Assembly (NCBI RefSeq): GCF_900312815.1 | Contig: NZ_OMPE01000007.1 | Coordinates: 186,001 to 250,000 of the forward strand | DNA: 64,000 nt | Direction: 5' to 3' | Source of the DNA: Aquimarina sp. AU474 | Lineage (GTDB): Bacteria; Bacteroidota; Bacteroidia; Flavobacteriales; Flavobacteriaceae | Part shown: positions 61,088 through 64,000 of the stretch, one piece after another | Numbering within the stretch: the stretch's first letter is position 1 | How the letters are laid out: every line of letters starts with the position of its first letter | Translations under genes and position numbers: made by a program | Notes under the pieces: generated by a model | Told to the model about the DNA's origin: nothing | The model's input: the letters and a program-made list of their open reading frames with translations, nothing else | Database searches by the model: none

Positions 61088-61486
61088 CTAACAAGAAATA
61101 CTCATAAAGTAACCGAAAAGTTGTTTTTTAACGCTCAATCCTCTTTTGTGAAAATGTAATTCGTTCATACAAAATCCACCATGACAATTAAAATCGGCAC
61201 CTTCATCAGAAGTAATAATATCTAATAGTGTTATATCTGATTTGTGATCATGATCTGTATCAGTATATAAATGAATGTACTCAGATTTTTCTGTCAAATA
61301 ACCGTAAGAAAATTCCTTATTGTTTTTTAAGTCAACACTTTTAAAAGATGGTATATCATTAATCGACAGGTTAATCTCGTGATCGTGATCAACATGATTA
61401 AAGTTTACAGTTGTAGTCTGTGCCTTTCCGAAAGTAAAGGCTAGTAAAAAAGCTAGTAAAGAAAGGTTGTGTAGAAGTTTAGCCAT
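61088..61486 (-). CDS. Secreted His/Asp-rich small protein
   Basis: A 132-residue exported protein: signal peptide LHNLSLLAFLLAFTFGKAQ (cleavage near 23), then two His/Asp clusters (NHVDHDHEINL near 30-40, and DTDHDHKSD near 77-85), and CHGGFCMNELHFHKRG with two Cys and His near 98-113. These look like metal-binding stretches. No family recognised. Divergent spacing suggests its own promoter. Periplasmic metal binding is inference. Confidence 0.65.
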   Translation of the reverse strand: MAKLLHNLSLLAFLLAFTFGKAQTTTVNFNHVDHDHEINLSINDIPSFKSVDLKNNKEFSYGYLTEKSEYIHLYTDTDHDHKSDITLLDIITSDEGADFNCHGGFCMNELHFHKRGLSVKKQLFGYFMSISC

Positions 61487-61701
61487 ACGTTAAATTTTAG
61501 ATTTGAGGTTAATTAGATTATGTTATAAAAGTACCTAAATTGATAAAAAATAGTTAATACCTCTTATCAATATTCTTTTAAAACGTCGACAAAGTACACA
61601 TATAATCGTCAAGAAGCAACTTAATTTGGGTTTTTAACATATTTCAGAAGAAATACTCTCTATTTTTTACCGTATCACCACAAAACTGAATAAAAAACAG
61701 T

Positions 61702-62592
61702 TCAAAATAGTTTAGGGCCATCAGATAAATGAGCCGGTAAGTTTAGTTTTGTATCCATAGATTCATTCAGCTTATCAATGAAATAGCTGGATAATAAAGG
61801 TGATTCTTTCTCTATGTTTTGATGTACAAAAAAATGAACTTTATTAATTCCCTGTTTTTTCCATACTACTAACCGTTTTATCCAATCATCAAGTCTAGAG
61901 TAATCCGTTTCATGATTTGCTCCCACATATCTCACGAATGCTTCATCGTTGGTTAAGTGCATATGTAATAAATCTCTTCTTCCGGCCGAGTCTGTAATAA
62001 TATTAGCAATATTATTATCCTGTAGGAGGCTATACAATTCATTAGCTACAGCTTGATCATTAAACCAATCGGTATGTCTAAATTCTACTGATAATCTTAT
62101 TTCTTTTGGCCATTTTTCAATAAAACGCACTACCCTGTCAAAATATTTAGGAGCAAAATTAGCTGGCATTTGTAAAAATATAGTCCCCAATTTTTCTTTA
62201 AGATGTATTGCGTTTGCCAAATATGCATCTACATATGGCTGTACATCATCATTAAGTCTTTTAAAATGAGAAATGTTTTGTACTAATTTTGGAAAGAATT
62301 TAAAATTCTCTGGTGTTTTATCATACCATTTTTTAAACTGATCCTCAGGGAAGATTCGATAAAAAGTAGCATTAAGCTCAATACTATTAAACTGTCTCGA
62401 ATAATATTCTAGCTCATCTTTGGTTCCTCTGGGATAAAAACCTTTTAAATCTTGTTTATTCCATTTGGCACACCCTACATAAACAGATAATTCGCCATTA
62501 TCAGAATTTTGAAGGACCGATTTCGTGTTTGGATGATCTTCGGGTAACGAAAAATCTATATCTTCTGGGTGCTCTACCTTACCAAATTTCAT
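61702..62592 (-). CDS. DUF72 family protein
   Basis: A 296-residue TIM-barrel protein of the DUF72 (YecE-like) family: VYVGCAKWNKQDLKGFYPRG near 36-55, FNSIELNATFYRIFPEDQF near 68-86, FKFFPKLVQNISHFKRL near 97-113 and IRLSVEFRHTDWFND near 167-181. The fold is known in structure, the function is not; some resemble endonuclease IV. Single gene, 215 bases from the His-rich gene. Confidence 0.88.
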   Translation of the reverse strand: MKFGKVEHPEDIDFSLPEDHPNTKSVLQNSDNGELSVYVGCAKWNKQDLKGFYPRGTKDELEYYSRQFNSIELNATFYRIFPEDQFKKWYDKTPENFKFFPKLVQNISHFKRLNDDVQPYVDAYLANAIHLKEKLGTIFLQMPANFAPKYFDRVVRFIEKWPKEIRLSVEFRHTDWFNDQAVANELYSLLQDNNIANIITDSAGRRDLLHMHLTNDEAFVRYVGANHETDYSRLDDWIKRLVVWKKQGINKVHFFVHQNIEKESPLLSSYFIDKLNESMDTKLNLPAHLSDGPKLF

Positions 62593-62816
62593 ATAATTTA
62601 TTTAAAAGATTATTAAGTCCTAACAAAAATAGGATTTATAAATAACTTATAGTTAGCTTAAAACTAGCATAAACTAGAGTTGTTACATTGATATATTTAT
62701 AATGCGGTCTTTCATTTTCGATAACTCGTTTATTGTTTATAAGTAGTTTAAAACTCTAATATGAGTAATGAAATTTGAATACAACTATTAAGTATTTTTA
62801 GTAAACCTTCTTTATT

Positions 62817-63221
62817 ATGGAAAACAGGGAATCAAATTTATTGGCAATACGTCCAGAGTTATTAAATGCGAGAGTTTCAGAAAACATGTCTAATGACGAG
62901 CAATTTCAGAACAAAACCATAAGGCCAATTATAAAATTACAAGGCAATTTACTTATTGAAGTTTTCAAAAATTACATTAAAAAAAGAAAGAACACCTTTT
63001 ACGAGCTTACTCTTGAGAAAAAATTGGATTTTATAGCAAATGCCGTCCAGAAGGATATGAAATTCAGGAACAGCCTTAAAGGTATGATCATCGGTCAATT
63101 TACCGTGGAAGAATACCTTGTCTATACTCAAAATTCATCGGCGCTAAATAAACGAATGATGAATATTGTTAGAGAACGTTTACAAGACAGCATTCAGGTT
63201 TTGGAATATAAAGTGGCTTAG
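62817..63221 (+). CDS. Conserved flavobacterial protein of unknown function
   Basis: A 134-residue cytoplasmic protein: LLAIRPELLNARVSENMSND near the start, then NKTIRPIIKLQGNLLIEVF, and FRNSLKGMIIGQFTVEEYLV later. I recall similar proteins annotated 'glyoxalase' in this family of bacteria, but no VOC metal ligands are visible, so the name is unsafe. It is convergent with purC. Function unknown. Confidence 0.75.
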   Translation: MENRESNLLAIRPELLNARVSENMSNDEQFQNKTIRPIIKLQGNLLIEVFKNYIKKRKNTFYELTLEKKLDFIANAVQKDMKFRNSLKGMIIGQFTVEEYLVYTQNSSALNKRMMNIVRERLQDSIQVLEYKVA

Positions 63222-63245
63222 TATAACCAAAAAAAATAGCCTATA

Positions 63246-64000
63246 CTATTGATTTTTAAGATATGATAGCACATTATCTTCGATTCGTGTAGCTACCGAT
63301 GAAACATCTGCTTTAGTAAATGATGTGCCGGTAATACTTTCGTACAATTCTATGTAACGTTCTGAAACTGAAGTAATATATTCTTCATTCATTTCGGGGA
63401 TTCGTTGCCCTTCTTTACCTTGAAATCCGTTAGTAATAAGCCATTGTCTAACAAATTCTTTTGATAATTGTTTTTGAGGTTCTCCTTTTTCCTGTAAATC
63501 CTCATATCCATTAGCATAAAAATATCGCGAAGAGTCAGGAGTATGAATTTCATCAATCAGCACGATTTTACCGTCTTTCGTTTTTCCGAATTCATATTTT
63601 GTATCTACCAAGATAAGTCCTCGTTCTGCCGCTATCTCTGTTCCTCTTTGAAAAAGTTTACGTGTATAATCTTCAAGGATTAAGTAATCTTCTTCAGAAA
63701 CAATACCATTGGATAAAATCTCTTCTCTAGAAATATCTTCATCATGTTCTCCATTATCGGCCTTAGTAGAAGGTGTTATTATGGGCTCCGGAAATTTATC
63801 ATTTTCTTTCATCCCGTTAGGCATATCCACTCCACACAATACTCTTTTACCCACTTTATATTCTCTAGCAGCGTGACCAGACAAATACCCTCTAATAACC
63901 ATTTCAACCTTAAAAGGTTCGCAAAGGTGCCCAACAGCTACATTAGGATCAGGAGTTGCAATAAGCCAATTTGGTACTAAATCCTGAGTAGCTTCCATCA
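63246..64000 (-). CDS. purC: SAICAR synthase (purC), N-terminus beyond window
   Basis: The last 250 or so residues of phosphoribosylaminoimidazole-succinocarboxamide synthase. Segments [37 protein letters not shown], then [20 protein letters not shown] and [10 protein letters not shown] are typical of the longer (about 310-residue) form of the enzyme. It joins aspartate to CAIR in purine synthesis. A Met at 63998 is internal: the known family continues upstream through the ATP-binding SDR/SAFD region, which is outside the window. Confidence 0.95.
   Translation of the reverse strand, partial: MEATQDLVPNWLIATPDPNVAVGHLCEPFKVEMVIRGYLSGHAAREYKVGKRVLCGVDMPNGMKENDKFPEPIITPSTKADNGEHDEDISREEILSNGIVSEEDYLILEDYTRKLFQRGTEIAAERGLILVDTKYEFGKTKDGKIVLIDEIHTPDSSRYFYANGYEDLQEKGEPQKQLSKEFVRQWLITNGFQGKEGQRIPEMNEEYITSVSERYIELYESITGTSFTKADVSSVATRIEDNVLSYLKNQ

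Overview
The window looks like chromosomal DNA of a marine flavobacterium (Bacteroidota, Flavobacteriaceae; the gene mix would suit Aquimarina or a close relative, which is inference). The signs are strong A/T bias, A-rich leaders instead of Shine-Dalgarno sites, many TAnnTTTG -7 boxes, and lineage-typical genes: a fused ResB-CcsA protein, a bacillithiol deacetylase, Lacal_2735, DUF2452 and DUF2805 (TIGR03643) proteins, a TPR hybrid histidine kinase and GG-leader peptides.

Layout. 1-6.1 kb: minus-strand operon for an NRPS-independent hydroxamate siderophore (decarboxylase, N-monooxygenase, MFS exporter, acyltransferase, IucA/IucC synthetase cut by the window edge). 6.2-11.1 kb: cytochrome c maturation (CcsBA), a small HMA-like protein and a di-heme peroxidase lipoprotein. 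11.3-32.6 kb: mostly housekeeping: DUF2520, KdsC-like and RdgB proteins, CPBP protease, NhaC antiporter, thioesterase, nitroreductase, DegT-family aminotransferase, RibB with a degenerate RibA half, LptF/G, LolA, FtsK, DgkA, three thiol-redox proteins plus an unknown small protein, a TPR hybrid kinase, a trans-sulfuration enzyme with BshB1, tRNA-His and an M28 peptidase. Two near-identical hairpins lie in the gene-free stretch at 13.85-14.64 kb.

32.8-43.1 kb is an accessory region starting after tRNA-Ser. It holds an outer-membrane-protein relic joined in frame to a 21-bp repeat array, then a stretch bounded by two identical 60-bp direct repeats (33499-33558 and 41337-41396). Inside are two GG-leader peptide genes, an AbiH-family abortive-infection protein, a DUF2158 small protein, a truncated SRAP gene, pentapeptide-like membrane proteins, a membrane zinc-ribbon protein and a three-gene operon I do not recognise. 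An Apea-like HEPN protein lies just outside. No integrase or transposase is present. This is the most likely home of an undescribed, probably defence-related, system, but that is inference.

43.2-64 kb: PhoX-like phosphatase, MogA, a COG0523 GTPase; a DNA-alkylation repair operon (2OG oxygenase, DUF1330, Ada zinc domain, AlkB); a one-domain asparaginase; a DUF2452-DUF2805-flavin reductase group; a galactose locus with a NUDIX-type regulator facing galK-galT across a perfect 25-bp inverted repeat; a PAS histidine kinase with its response regulator; a Crp/Fnr regulator followed by a CRP-like site and a tautomerase-SDR-NTF2 operon; a DEAD-box helicase, a DUF72 protein and a partial purC.

Several start codons were moved from the longest possible frame to the first ATG with a plausible A-rich leader or signal peptide; each is noted in its entry.
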